From assembly GCA_017416185.1 (NCBI GenBank), contig JAFQDF010000026.1, positions 1 to 64,000 of the forward strand: DNA of 64,000 bases, given 5' to 3'. Source of the DNA: Clostridia bacterium. GTDB lineage: Bacteria; Bacillota; Clostridia; Oscillospirales; CAG-272. The notes beneath the pieces are model-generated. The model saw only the letters and a program-made list of their open reading frames with translations. It searched no databases and was not told the origin of the DNA. Shown piece after piece: positions 1-9,534 of this stretch (positions are counted from its first letter, which is position 1; each line of letters starts with the position of its first letter). The position numbers and the translations under genes were made by a program.

Positions 1-498
1 ATATTCTCTTATCTTTTCTGCATCGTAGGTCTTATCGAACTTGTATGTATCGGTGATGGCGGTATCCGCACCGAACTTTGCAGCGGTATTATAGAAAAGC
101 GTTACCATCTGCTCACGGGTGATGGGATCGTTTACACCGAAGCGGTCAGCACTCATACCGCTTGATATTCCGTTATCGTACGCCCACTGTACGTAGGGTG
201 CATACCAATGGTTTTCCTTTACGTCTGTAAAGGGCATACCGGTATATTCGCCTACCTCTGCTCCCACCATATTGGCAAGAGTAGTCATAAACATTGCTCT
301 TGTCATCTTGCCGTTAGGCTGGAAGGTATCCTCGCTCATTCCATTAAAGATACCCTTTTCTACGGTGGTCTTTACCGCATCGTAGAACCAATGGCTTTCT
401 TTTACGTCCTTAAAGGGATTGTTCCATTCGGCAGATACGCCCACTGCCATAGAACAAAGCAGTATTACTGCAATAAGGGAAATAAGAAGTTTTTTCAT
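1..498 (-). CDS. SLH-domain surface protein, N-terminal part (cut by left window edge)
   Basis: Only the first 166 codons are in the window; the gene runs off the left edge. It starts with a Sec signal peptide (MKKLLISLIAVILLCSMAVG), then two SLH repeats (NPFKDV...HWFYDAV and MPFTDV...HWYAPY) and the start of a third (YKFDKTYDAEKIRE). SLH domains anchor exported proteins to pyruvylated cell-wall polysaccharide. The sequence is almost identical to the start of the next two genes downstream of it on the plus-strand map, so it is probably a third SLH-DUF4838 paralogue, but the C-terminal domain is not visible. It starts at ATG 498 with an AAAGGAAA ribosome site, and has its own promoter at 532-560. 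Confidence 0.85.
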   Translation of the reverse strand, partial: MKKLLISLIAVILLCSMAVGVSAEWNNPFKDVKESHWFYDAVKTTVEKGIFNGMSEDTFQPNGKMTRAMFMTTLANMVGAEVGEYTGMPFTDVKENHWYAPYVQWAYDNGISSGMSADRFGVNDPITREQMVTLFYNTAAKFGADTAITDTYKFDKTYDAEKIREY

Positions 499-531
499 CT
501 TTTTCTTTTCCTTTCGGCATATTTTGTAAAT

Positions 532-560
532 ATTGTAACAAAATATCATCTATCGGTCAA
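532..560 (-). promoter_or_regulatory. sigma-A promoter of the partial SLH gene
   Basis: TTGACC (555-560) and TACAAT (532-537) are separated by 17 bp on the minus strand and sit about 35 bp before the ATG at 498. Confidence 0.7.
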
Positions 561-609
561 TATTCTTATGAAATATTAACCAAAACTTCAAAAAATACTT
601 TCTATATTC

Positions 610-634
610 AAAAAATCCGCAAAGCGGATTTTTT
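610..634 (-). terminator. intrinsic terminator after the first complete SLH-DUF4838 gene
   Basis: AATCCGC-AAA-GCGGATT is flanked by A-run and T-run, just past the stop codon at 640. It can work in both directions. Confidence 0.75.
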
Positions 635-639
635 GATTA

Positions 640-2949
640 TTACCAGTGTATAGGAGACTTAGCAGGATTGAAATTTATATCCTTGCCGTTCTCTGACCAA
701 TGGAAGTCATATTCCTTGACCTCGTTGTAAAACTCCGTTGCAAGAGCTTCGTAGCTTGCTCTGTCTGCATCGGTACCGTTATTGTAGGTTCGGGTATGGA
801 GAGCATCGAGATACATATAGGTCCAGGAGGAACGGGATTCGCGGATACGTCTGTACTGGGTCTCGTTTTCACAGAGTGCCTCTGCCGCATCCCACATAGC
901 CGCTATCTTATCTGCGTTTGCAAGAACGTCCTCGTTGGTGATGATGCTGGAGGGGGGAGCGTTGAAGTCGAAGCAATTTTTGCTTGAAAGCTCCTCGGTA
1001 AGTGCGATATACTGATTGATATACTTACCGCCGGGACCGTAATATACGTCAAGGAAGTCTGCTATCTTACCGCGGTAGGTATCCTCGTCCATTGTGGGAT
1101 CGAACTGAAGCTCGGCAAGGATATACGCCTTAAGACGGTCAAATTCACCTACTCTTGCGGCGTGCGCGTTGTTGAACTCACCTCTGATACCCTTTTCGTA
1201 GAACCAGTTCATATTCTCGCGGAATACCTTGGTCAAGGGCATAGGAGAAAGGCTGTAGGTAAAGTTGCTGGAGTAATCCCAGGTATACATCTTCTTTGTG
1301 ATGTTATCCCAGCCCTCTATATTCGCTGCCATATTCTTGTTAGGACCACAGTCCTTATCGTGGTAGGGATGACTGGTACAGTTACGGATGGGACAGTAAT
1401 AAACGACTACGTTGTCATCAAGCTTGAAGTTACAGGGCTTTACCGAATACTCATATGCTGCAGTCCAGATATCCACGTTGGGGTATCCCTCACGCTCGGC
1501 AGCTGCCGCCAGTCTGTTGACAAGTGCCATAATGGTGGCACTGCGGCTTCCGCCCGTACGGTATACGTTAGCACAGTTACTGCACTTACAGTAACCGCTG
1601 GAGGTATCGTTCTGGCATACCCAAACCGCCTCTACTTCAGGAGACAGCATTTTAAGGAAATTCTTTTCGATAGTTGCAAGGTTGTTTTCATCCGTAAGAC
1701 AGGGATCGGGATCTCTGGGACCGCCCATCTCTGCAAGCTCACAAAGGTTATGGGACATACCCTTACGGTTAAAGGGCTCGCCTGTAGAAAGCTCTTTGCT
1801 TACACCTGTCCAATATACAACACGGTACTCAAGCCCGGGACCGTCCTTGAATTCATATCCGTCGGGGATATTTCTACCTCTTACGGTATTATAAACCTTG
1901 ATGTTGCCTGAGAAAAACTCTGCATCAAGTATCTCCTCGGCAAAGGCATATACACCGAACTGTGTACCCTCATGTCTTTCTTCATCGCTCTTACCTGCGA
2001 TGACAACATAGTTGCCCTGTACCGATATCTCAAAGGAACAGATATCCTCTCCGTCACGGTCAACAGTAACAAGCCCCATGGTCTCACGGTTAGTCACACC
2101 GATAAGAATCTCGGGACCTTCAGGCTCCTGACTGTCATCGGTAATGTCAAGGCTGAAGCCTGTTGCAGACTCAATATATTCCTTAAGATATTCTGCCGCA
2201 TCCTTTGCGTTCTTAACGCAGGGATTCTCTGCACCGTAAACGATGGTGTAGTTCTCAATAGGATTACCGTTAATGGTAAGTCCTGTTACCGCAGGCATAT
2301 CCTTTTCGGTGAACTTAAGATACATTGTGATTATCTGTGCTGCCTGAGCTCTTGTTGCAGTACCCCAGGGATCAACGATAATTTCCTTACCCTCTACACC
2401 TGTTCCTGCAATGATAGAGTTCTGCATTGCCCACTTCATAGGCTCTACTGCATATTCTCTTATCTTTTCTGCATCGTAGGTCTTGTCAAACTTATATGTA
2501 TCGGTAATAGCGGTATCCGCACCGAACTTTGCAGCAGTATTATAGAAAAGCGTTACCATCTGCTCACGGGTGATGGGATCGTTTACACCGAAACGAGTCT
2601 CGCTCATACCGCTGGAAATACCGTTATCATATGCCCACTGTACGTAGGGTGCATACCAATGGCTTGCCTTTACGTCGGTAAAAGGCATACCTGTATACTC
2701 GCCTACCTCTGCACCTACCATATTGGCAAGGGTGGTCATAAACATTGCTCTGGTCATCTTGCCGTTGGGGACAAAGGTGTCCTCTGTCATTCCGTTGAAG
2801 ATGCCCTTTTCCACCGTTGTTTTTACTGCATCGTAGAACCAATGATTTTCCTTTACATCTCTAAAGGGATTGTCCCATTCGGCAGATACGCCCACTGCCA
2901 TAGAACAAAGCAGTATTACTGCAATGATAGAAACAAGAAGTTTTTTCAT
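640..2949 (-). CDS. SLH-anchored DUF4838 family surface protein
   Basis: 769 aa, predicted to be secreted and wall-anchored. A signal peptide (residues 1-23) is followed by three SLH repeats (about 27-70, 88-131, 153-215). Next comes an alpha/beta domain (about 216-360) like the N-terminal domain found before catalytic modules of glycan-active enzymes, then a DUF4838 region (about 370-690) with VVYWTG, WVCQNDTSSGYCKCSNC and YCPIRNC segments. DUF4838 proteins often occur in polysaccharide loci and are suspected glycoside hydrolase-like proteins; no activity can be assigned. The CxCxxC motif is shared with the other two DUF4838 genes here and suggests a metal site. The start is ATG 2949, after GAAAGGAAAAG. 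It is one of three tandem paralogues, each with its own promoter. Confidence 0.88.
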   Translation of the reverse strand: MKKLLVSIIAVILLCSMAVGVSAEWDNPFRDVKENHWFYDAVKTTVEKGIFNGMTEDTFVPNGKMTRAMFMTTLANMVGAEVGEYTGMPFTDVKASHWYAPYVQWAYDNGISSGMSETRFGVNDPITREQMVTLFYNTAAKFGADTAITDTYKFDKTYDAEKIREYAVEPMKWAMQNSIIAGTGVEGKEIIVDPWGTATRAQAAQIITMYLKFTEKDMPAVTGLTINGNPIENYTIVYGAENPCVKNAKDAAEYLKEYIESATGFSLDITDDSQEPEGPEILIGVTNRETMGLVTVDRDGEDICSFEISVQGNYVVIAGKSDEERHEGTQFGVYAFAEEILDAEFFSGNIKVYNTVRGRNIPDGYEFKDGPGLEYRVVYWTGVSKELSTGEPFNRKGMSHNLCELAEMGGPRDPDPCLTDENNLATIEKNFLKMLSPEVEAVWVCQNDTSSGYCKCSNCANVYRTGGSRSATIMALVNRLAAAAEREGYPNVDIWTAAYEYSVKPCNFKLDDNVVVYYCPIRNCTSHPYHDKDCGPNKNMAANIEGWDNITKKMYTWDYSSNFTYSLSPMPLTKVFRENMNWFYEKGIRGEFNNAHAARVGEFDRLKAYILAELQFDPTMDEDTYRGKIADFLDVYYGPGGKYINQYIALTEELSSKNCFDFNAPPSSIITNEDVLANADKIAAMWDAAEALCENETQYRRIRESRSSWTYMYLDALHTRTYNNGTDADRASYEALATEFYNEVKEYDFHWSENGKDINFNPAKSPIHW

Positions 2950-3073
2950 CTTTTTCTTTTCCTTTCAAATTATTATCTTTCTATATTATAGAACAACTGA
3001 AAAACCGCTTTTACTACATAATTACCAAAAGTATTTAATAATTATTTTTATCGCATCCGAGGTTCTTTGATAT

Positions 3074-3102
3074 ATTATACCATCAAACAAGTGATTGGTC
3101 AA
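3074..3102 (-). promoter_or_regulatory. sigma-A promoter of the SLH-DUF4838 gene ending at 640
   Basis: TTGACC (3097-3102), 17-bp spacer, TATAAT (3074-3079) on the minus strand, giving a leader of about 120 nt. Confidence 0.75.
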
Positions 3103-3127
3103 TACAACATCGCCGTATGTTATAATT

Positions 3128-3165
3128 AAAAATACGGCACACCCGAAGGTGCGCCGATATTTTTA
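3128..3165 (-). terminator. terminator after the second complete SLH-DUF4838 gene
   Basis: A hairpin with GGCGCACC-TTCG-GGTGTGCC arms and T-rich flanks lies immediately downstream of the stop codon at 3167. Confidence 0.7.
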
Positions 3166-3166
3166 T

Positions 3167-5470
3167 TTACTGCTTACCCCAGTATACGGGAGACTGATCA
3201 GGCTTGAAGTAAATCTCCTTACCGTCGGTTTCTGCCCATCTGAGGCCGTACTTTACAACCTCGTTGTAGTACTCGGTTGCAAGCTTTTCGTAATTAGCCT
3301 TATCAGCCGCACTGCCGTTGGCATAAGTGGTTCTGTAGAGTGCATCGAGGTACAGATAGGTCCAGGAAGCACGGGAGATACGGATACGTCTGTACTGAGT
3401 ATCGTTTTCACAGAGAGCCTCTGCCGCATCCCAAAGAGCCAGCATAGTATCGTTGTATTCAAGAACAACGTCGCTTGCTATGATGGAGGAAGGAGCGGTG
3501 TTGTAGCCGAAGCAGTTTACGTCACAAAGCTCCTCGGTAAGGTTGATATACTCGTTGATATACTTACCGCCGGGGCCGTAGTATGCATTGCAGAAGTCAA
3601 GGATCTTGCCTCTGTAGGTAGCCTCGTCCATGGTAGGATTCCACTGAAGTTCTGCAAGCAGGTATGCCTTCATTGCATCGAACTCACCTATACGGGAGTC
3701 AACTGCGTTATTGAACTCACCTCTTACACCGTTTTCGTAGAACCAGTTCTTGTTCTCACGGAAGGTCTTGGTAAGGGGCATGGGAGACTGGCTGTAGTAG
3801 AAGTTGGTGGAGTAGTCCCAGGTATAGATCTTGGAGCATACCTCGTTCCAGCCCTCGAGCCAAACCTTGGTGTTCTTGTTGGTCTTACAGGTATCGTCGT
3901 TGTATGCGTGGCAAGCACAGCTCTCAATGGGAGCAAAGTAAACGACTACCTGAGGATCAAGCTGGAAGTTTACAGGTCTGATAGAATATTCGTATGCATA
4001 TGTCCAGATCTCAACGTCGCCATAGCCTGCCTTGTCAGCAGCCTCAGCAAGTCTGTTCATAAGGTGCATAAGAGTAGCCGCACGTCCGCCGTCGGTTCTG
4101 TATATCGCCTGACAGTTAGTACACTTACAGCAGTTTTCGGTATCGTTCTGGGTTACCCAAACAGCCTCGATATTGGAGTTGAGCATCTTTAAGAAATTCT
4201 TTTCGATGGTTGCAAGATTCTTTTCGTCGGTAAGACAGGGGTCATCGCTTCTTGCATCACCAAAGCCAACGAGCTTGTGCATATTGTGCATAATACCTGT
4301 ACGCTTGATAGGCTCACCGGTAGAAAGCTCTGCGCTTACGAGACTGCCCCAGTATACAACACGGTACTCGTAGCCGGGGCCGTCCTTGAACTCATAGCCG
4401 TCGGGAACGTTCTTGTTTCTTACAGTATTATAAACAGTTACGTCATCAGAGTAGAACTCAATCTCAAGTATCTCTTCTGCAAAAGCGTATACGCCGAAGA
4501 GAACGCCGTCATGGTCGCTTCTCTCGCTGATAGCGGCAATGAGGAAGTTATCGCCCTGAACAGAAAGCTCAAAGGACTCGATACCGCCGCCGTCACGGTC
4601 AGCCGTTACAAGACCCATAGTCTCGCGGTTTGTCTTACCTACGAGGATCTCGGGACCCGTAGGATCCTTTGTATCGTTGGTAACGACAAGAGTAACACCC
4701 GTTGCGTTCTTGATATACTTCTGAAGCGCGTTTGCGGCAGACTTCTGTCCGTTGTAAACGATGGTATAGTTTTCGATGGGATTGCCGTTGATGGTAAGAC
4801 CTGTTACTGCAGGCATATCCTTTTCGGTGTATGCAAGGTACATTGTGATGATCTGAGCCGCCTGTGCTCTGGTTGCCGTACCCCAGGGATCAACGATGAT
4901 CTCATTGCCCTCTACGCCTGTACCTGCGATGATGGAGTTCTGCATAGCCCACTTCATAGCCTCAACTGCGTAGGGTCTGATCTTGGAAGCATCATAGGTC
5001 TTATCGAACTTGTATGTGCTTGTAACGCTAACATCAGCACCGAACTTAGCCGCGGTGTTGTAGAAAAGCGTAACCATCTGCTCACGGGTGATGGGATCGT
5101 TTACACCGAAGCGTGTTTCGGACATACCGCTACTAATGCCGTTGTCATACGCCCACTGGATATAGGGAGCATACCAATGGCTTGCCTTTACGTCGGTAAA
5201 AGGCATACCGGTATATTCGCCTACCTCGGCGCCTACCATATTGGCAAGGGTGGTCATAAACATTGCTCTGGTCATCTTGCCGTTGGGCGCGAAGGTGTCT
5301 TCTGTCATACCGTTAAAGATACCCTTTTCTACGGTGGTCTTTACCGCATCGTAGAACCAATGGCTTTCCTTAACGTCGCGAAAGGGGTTGTCCCAGTCAT
5401 CGGCAGATACGCCTACCGCCATGGAACAAAGCAGTATTACTGCAATAAGGGAAATAAGAAGCTTTTTCAT
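3167..5470 (-). CDS. SLH-anchored DUF4838 family surface protein, paralogue
   Basis: 767 aa with the same plan as its tandem neighbour: signal peptide, three SLH repeats (to about residue 215), an alpha/beta domain, then DUF4838. The conserved WVTQNDTENCCKCTNC and YFAPIESC segments are present. The signal and SLH part is nearly identical to the other two copies, while the rest is clearly diverged; this fits duplication with continuing exchange in the 5' third. ATG 5470 is preferred over a TTG 18 nt upstream because the TTG lies in the GAAAGGAAAC ribosome site. It probably works at the cell surface on host or dietary glycan, but that is inference from the family's usual context. Confidence 0.88.
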   Translation of the reverse strand: MKKLLISLIAVILLCSMAVGVSADDWDNPFRDVKESHWFYDAVKTTVEKGIFNGMTEDTFAPNGKMTRAMFMTTLANMVGAEVGEYTGMPFTDVKASHWYAPYIQWAYDNGISSGMSETRFGVNDPITREQMVTLFYNTAAKFGADVSVTSTYKFDKTYDASKIRPYAVEAMKWAMQNSIIAGTGVEGNEIIVDPWGTATRAQAAQIITMYLAYTEKDMPAVTGLTINGNPIENYTIVYNGQKSAANALQKYIKNATGVTLVVTNDTKDPTGPEILVGKTNRETMGLVTADRDGGGIESFELSVQGDNFLIAAISERSDHDGVLFGVYAFAEEILEIEFYSDDVTVYNTVRNKNVPDGYEFKDGPGYEYRVVYWGSLVSAELSTGEPIKRTGIMHNMHKLVGFGDARSDDPCLTDEKNLATIEKNFLKMLNSNIEAVWVTQNDTENCCKCTNCQAIYRTDGGRAATLMHLMNRLAEAADKAGYGDVEIWTYAYEYSIRPVNFQLDPQVVVYFAPIESCACHAYNDDTCKTNKNTKVWLEGWNEVCSKIYTWDYSTNFYYSQSPMPLTKTFRENKNWFYENGVRGEFNNAVDSRIGEFDAMKAYLLAELQWNPTMDEATYRGKILDFCNAYYGPGGKYINEYINLTEELCDVNCFGYNTAPSSIIASDVVLEYNDTMLALWDAAEALCENDTQYRRIRISRASWTYLYLDALYRTTYANGSAADKANYEKLATEYYNEVVKYGLRWAETDGKEIYFKPDQSPVYWGKQ

Positions 5471-5506
5471 TATTTCGTTTCCTTTCAAAAAAATGATTAT
5501 GTGTAC

Positions 5507-5535
5507 ATTATACCATTAAATATATGATAAGTCAA
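5507..5535 (-). promoter_or_regulatory. sigma-A promoter of the SLH-DUF4838 gene ending at 3167
   Basis: TTGACT (5530-5535), 17 bp, extended-type TGGTATAAT with TATAAT at 5507-5512, minus strand. Confidence 0.75.
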
Positions 5536-5576
5536 CAAAAAGTCTATAGAAGTATGGCTTTAATTATACATATTAA

Positions 5577-5600
5577 GAGGGGACCCGTTACGGTCCCCTC
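5577..5600 (-). terminator. terminator after the cysteine-repeat SLH gene
   Basis: A strong 9-bp hairpin, GAGGGGACC / GGTCCCCTC, stands 25 bp past the stop codon at 5625. The T-tract is weak (TTAAT). Confidence 0.6.
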
Positions 5601-5624
5601 CCTTTTCAATTAGTTTATGATCTT

Positions 5625-8600
5625 TTATTCAGCAGGTTCAACAACGCTGAACTCGAGAGTTGTATAGATCATTATCATACGAGCCGCCTGTGCTCTTGTT
5701 GCTGTTGCATTGGGAGCAAGCATATCGTTGCCGACACCGGAGATAAGGTTCATTGCAACTGCCCATTCTACAGAGTCAGCCGCCCATTCCTGAACCTTGC
5801 CTGCATCAACAAAGGATGCAAGGTCAGCCTTTGCAGATACGTCGTAGCCCTTCTTTTCGGTATAGAGCTTGAAGAATCTTGCGAGCTGAGAACGTGTGAT
5901 GCTTACGTTGGGGCCGAACTGAGTCTCGGAAATACCGCTGGTAAGCTCGTTTTCAACCGCCCAAGCTACAACCTCGTTATACCAATGAGAGGTCTTAACG
6001 TCCTCGAAGCCTGTTTCGGTAGTATCGTACTGTGTAAGGTCAACACCGTCAACCTTAGCTAACAGTGTAAGGAACTCGGCACGTGTAAGGTTCTTGTTGG
6101 GTGCGAAGGTAATATCGTTCATACCCTTGATATAACCCTTGCTTACACAGTAAGCAACCTCGCTTACGTACCACTGATCTGCCTTTACGTCCTCAAAGTG
6201 AGCTACGTACTCTGCAGATTCAACGACGCGTGTTTCCTCTGCACCGCAGATAGTACATACGCCGAACTCTGCGCCATACCAGTCGATGGTACCGTCAACG
6301 GTCTCGATCACGGGTACCCATACTTCGATAGCGTGCTCGGTACCTGTTGCGGGAACTACCATCTCTTCGATTGCGTCACAACCGGAGCAGCTTCTTACCT
6401 TAACGCCGGTAGTACACTGTGTAGGCTCAACGGTTACTTCCCATTCGCCCCAGGTGTGGCCTGTAGCAGCGGTATAGTTGTCGCTGGATACGAAGTTACA
6501 TTCGGGACATACGTGATATGTAGCACCCTCGGTGAGACATCCGGGAGCCTTAACGTAATCTACGCTCAGCGTATGACCGCAGAAGGTGTAGTTATCGGTA
6601 TCCTTTTCACAAAGTGCAAGGCCTTCGGCAATAACTACGTTTTCAAAGCTGGTGGGGTTACGGTAGTATCTACCGCCGCTTGCGTTGATGTATACCTTAG
6701 CGCCCTCGGCGATCTCAAAGATAGAGAACTCTTCTTCGCCTGAGCAACGGATGGTAAGATTCTCGTTTTCGATGGTAAGAGAACCGGAATTAACAACTAT
6801 GGTCTTTGCATCGGAAGCACGAAGAGTACCCTTGGTACCGGTGATCTTAACGTCTGCCTCGATGATGAGAGCAGGGATACCGCCGTTGGTTCTGATATTA
6901 ACACCGTCATTAAGCTCGATGGTGATATCCTTGGTGATGGTATAATCTACGTTCTTATCGGTAGAGGTCTTATGAATTACGACAACGTCGCCGTCCTCGG
7001 CTGCTGCAAAAGCATCGGTAAGGTTAGCGTAAAGAACGTCGCCTATAGTTGCCTTGGGCTTGGGAGCTTCGCCGCATACTGTACATACGTACTCGCTGTC
7101 CCAAGTGTGGCCGGGCGCAGTAATTGTCTCGTCGATAGCTTCACCGCAAGTCTGGCAGGTGCCTACGAGCTTACCGTCGGTGGTACATGTAGCAGCGTAA
7201 GAAGCAGCTTCGTCAGCTACAACGTCGTGAGCTGCGGGAATAACGGTGGATACCTTTTCGCCGCATACCGAGCAGTCTGCTACTTCAAGACCGTCGGTCG
7301 TACAGGTCTTTGCATAAGACTCTGCCTCGTTTGCTACGAGAGTATGGCCTGTTGCGGGGATAGCCTCGGAGATAACCTGTCCGCATACGGTACAAGCGTT
7401 AGTTCTCTCGCCGTCCTCGGTACAGGTAGCTTCCTTAGCTACGGTCCAAAGAGAATCGTCAAAGGCATGGGTTCCGCCCTCGCCATCACCCGTGATGGTT
7501 TCAATAAGCTCCCAACAAGTGGTACAGTAAACCTTGGTGATGCCTGCAGATTCACAGGATGCTTCTTCAAGCACTACAGCAAAGCCTTCGTCATGGCCAA
7601 ATGCGGGAATCTCTTCCGTAACGGAATTGAAGCATACGAGACAGGTATTTGTTCTCTTACCCTCGTCCTCACAGGCAGCCTCGGATTCTACGATCCACTG
7701 AGACTCGTCGAACTGGTGAGGAAGCTTGGGTATGATCTCGTTTTCTATAATGCAGGTACAGGTAGCACACTTGGTGAGCTTGGTACCTACAGCGGTACAG
7801 GTGGGACCCTCGAGAAGCTGGAGTCTTTCCTCTTCTGCGGGCATTGTATGACCTGTTGCGGGAACTACGTCGCGAAGCTCGCACTTACCGCAGGTCTTAC
7901 ACATCCAGAGAACACCGCCGTCACGGGTACAGCTTACAGCTACGGAAGCGCCTTCTACCATTTCGCATACGTGGTCAGCAGAAAGAGTTTCGCCGTTCCA
8001 GGTTGCGGCTGCGTGACCGTTGATGGTATTGATGGTATAGTTACAGTGATGATCGAATATAGCACCCGCTTCATCGGTAAGTTCTTTATCAGCGTTGGAT
8101 ATTGCACCGATGGTAAGGTAACCGTTGCCTGCAGTAGCAAGACCGCTAAGGTCGATATCCTGACGCGCATAGGACATAGAATCAAGCCATACCTTGTCCA
8201 AGCCGAGAATGTTGGTCTCGTTCAGACCGCTTATAGCGTAGCCCTTACCGTCCTTCTGTCTTGCATCGGGGAAGTAAGCAACGTCCTCGCCCTTGTAGTA
8301 GTCGTAACCGTTAATGTTTACGATAAAGCCGTGCTCTGCATCAGCTCTTACGTTAACAGCGAGACCCTCGGAAAGATCTATGTATTCCCAATCCTGAGAG
8401 ATACGGGTAGCATCCGAATATGTAGTCTTGGACATATTACGTGCTCTGAACTTCCAGGTATGTCCGGGAAGCTTATCGTCGTTTACGTAATAACCGTCAT
8501 AGTAAGTAATGGTTACAACGCTTGCAACGGGAGTACCGTCAGCAGCGGAGGGAGAGAAGGAAGTGCCTACGGAGATGTAAAGCGCCTGACCGTTGGTAGG

Positions 8601-9164
8601 ATTCTTGGTCTGGCTTGCGGGAACGTACAGCTCATAGTTCTCTACCTTGGGAATAAGGTTCTGTAAGCCGGAGCCTGCCGCAAGGCCTTTTACCCAAAGA
8701 CCGTCGCTGTAGCCTGTTCCGGTAGCGTTCATCTGTGCGATTCCGTCTATCTTTTCCTCAGTCCAAAGAATACCGATAGTATTACCAACGTTATCGCTGT
8801 CAAGCAGAGAGTCGAATTCGTCGGGAGTAATTACAACGGACAGACCGTCAAGGGGTGTCGTTGCATTGCTGGTTACGGCAGAAACACCGTAAACGCCGGG
8901 GAAGGTCGCGTAATCAGGTGTTGTCACCTTGATGCCGCCCTCTTCGGTAGCCTTGAAATCAAAGCCTTCAGTCTTGATCTGATATCCGCTTTCCATAGGA
9001 GCAATGATATCGTTCGAGGTGCCGGAATACTTTGCTGCCATTGCAGTCCAGCTTGCCTCAAGAGCACCGTCTAATGTCATTGCACCTACCGATATTACAC
9101 ATACCGGGAAGAGCATAAGACAGACAAGTGTTAAAGAGATGACTTTTCTCAATACGTTTTTCAT
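5625..9164 (-). CDS. large cysteine-repeat surface protein with C-terminal SLH domains
   Basis: 1179 aa, secreted (signal peptide residues 1-28, ending SVGA). An N-terminal region (about 30-380) is not recognised. It is followed by a run of about 50-aa repeats (about 390-700) of the form GHT...TCTxDG...C..CG, with paired cysteines like small zinc or disulphide knuckles. A beta-helix-like stretch (about 705-830, ATIGDVLYANLTDAFAAAEDGD onward) comes next, then two more CxxC repeats and three SLH domains (about 985-1175). Such CxxCG repeat proteins are common, uncharacterised surface proteins of gut Clostridia. SLH domains are at the C-terminus here but at the N-terminus in the DUF4838 neighbours. 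Its own promoter and terminator make it monocistronic. Function unknown; adhesion or matrix role is a guess. Confidence 0.85.
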   Translation of the reverse strand: MKNVLRKVISLTLVCLMLFPVCVISVGAMTLDGALEASWTAMAAKYSGTSNDIIAPMESGYQIKTEGFDFKATEEGGIKVTTPDYATFPGVYGVSAVTSNATTPLDGLSVVITPDEFDSLLDSDNVGNTIGILWTEEKIDGIAQMNATGTGYSDGLWVKGLAAGSGLQNLIPKVENYELYVPASQTKNPTNGQALYISVGTSFSPSAADGTPVASVVTITYYDGYYVNDDKLPGHTWKFRARNMSKTTYSDATRISQDWEYIDLSEGLAVNVRADAEHGFIVNINGYDYYKGEDVAYFPDARQKDGKGYAISGLNETNILGLDKVWLDSMSYARQDIDLSGLATAGNGYLTIGAISNADKELTDEAGAIFDHHCNYTINTINGHAAATWNGETLSADHVCEMVEGASVAVSCTRDGGVLWMCKTCGKCELRDVVPATGHTMPAEEERLQLLEGPTCTAVGTKLTKCATCTCIIENEIIPKLPHQFDESQWIVESEAACEDEGKRTNTCLVCFNSVTEEIPAFGHDEGFAVVLEEASCESAGITKVYCTTCWELIETITGDGEGGTHAFDDSLWTVAKEATCTEDGERTNACTVCGQVISEAIPATGHTLVANEAESYAKTCTTDGLEVADCSVCGEKVSTVIPAAHDVVADEAASYAATCTTDGKLVGTCQTCGEAIDETITAPGHTWDSEYVCTVCGEAPKPKATIGDVLYANLTDAFAAAEDGDVVVIHKTSTDKNVDYTITKDITIELNDGVNIRTNGGIPALIIEADVKITGTKGTLRASDAKTIVVNSGSLTIENENLTIRCSGEEEFSIFEIAEGAKVYINASGGRYYRNPTSFENVVIAEGLALCEKDTDNYTFCGHTLSVDYVKAPGCLTEGATYHVCPECNFVSSDNYTAATGHTWGEWEVTVEPTQCTTGVKVRSCSGCDAIEEMVVPATGTEHAIEVWVPVIETVDGTIDWYGAEFGVCTICGAEETRVVESAEYVAHFEDVKADQWYVSEVAYCVSKGYIKGMNDITFAPNKNLTRAEFLTLLAKVDGVDLTQYDTTETGFEDVKTSHWYNEVVAWAVENELTSGISETQFGPNVSITRSQLARFFKLYTEKKGYDVSAKADLASFVDAGKVQEWAADSVEWAVAMNLISGVGNDMLAPNATATRAQAARMIMIYTTLEFSVVEPAE

Positions 9165-9218
9165 GACAAACCTCCAAATTGTAATAATAGAATTTATTGT
9201 ACAATATTTCTACTAAAT

Positions 9219-9247
9219 ATTATAACAGATTATTGGTGATTAGTCAA
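9219..9247 (-). promoter_or_regulatory. sigma-A promoter of the cysteine-repeat SLH gene
   Basis: TTGACT (9242-9247), 17 bp, TATAAT (9219-9224), minus strand. The rest of the gap, 9248-9510, holds no ORF. It has one imperfect palindrome (CTGTAGG...CCTACAG near 9456-9480) and the word TTCCTATATATTAAAAAA before the next terminator, which recurs before the terminator at 29361. Confidence 0.75.
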
Positions 9248-9516
9248 CAGTTTTTCAAAAATGCACAAATGCACAGAACTGTGCTCTCTCATATTTGTCG
9301 AAATCGCTGTTATTTGTTTGAATAACAAATCGTTCGTATTAAAAACAATCTGCACGGTTCTATGATCGGGAATTTCCCTGCTTAAATGCGTTTCGCTAGT
9401 TATCAAATATGAGATATATACAAAAGGGGCAAGTTACCTCCCATACTGCGTTCTGTAGGGTAGGGGCTTCTCCTACAGTATCACACGCCGCAACGCAATT
9501 TCCTATATATTAAAAA

Positions 9517-9534
9517 AGTCCGCCTAAGCGGACT
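9517..9534 (-). terminator. terminator overlapping the end of the CPBP protease gene
   Basis: AGTCCGC-CTAA-GCGGACT has an A-run on the left and T-run on the right. The last codons (Lys-Ser-Ala-stop) of the protease gene lie inside the hairpin, with the TAG in its loop. Confidence 0.75.

Noticed and set aside
1972..5527. Long plus-strand open frames opposite the SLH-DUF4838 genes
   Set aside because: They repeat in each paralogue only because the real genes are duplicated; no ribosome sites or domains.
6972..8666. Open frame of 564 codons on the plus strand inside the cysteine-repeat SLH gene
   Set aside because: It lies wholly opposite a well-supported gene with signal peptide, repeats and SLH domains. 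Its protein is low in charged residues and has no start site or family.
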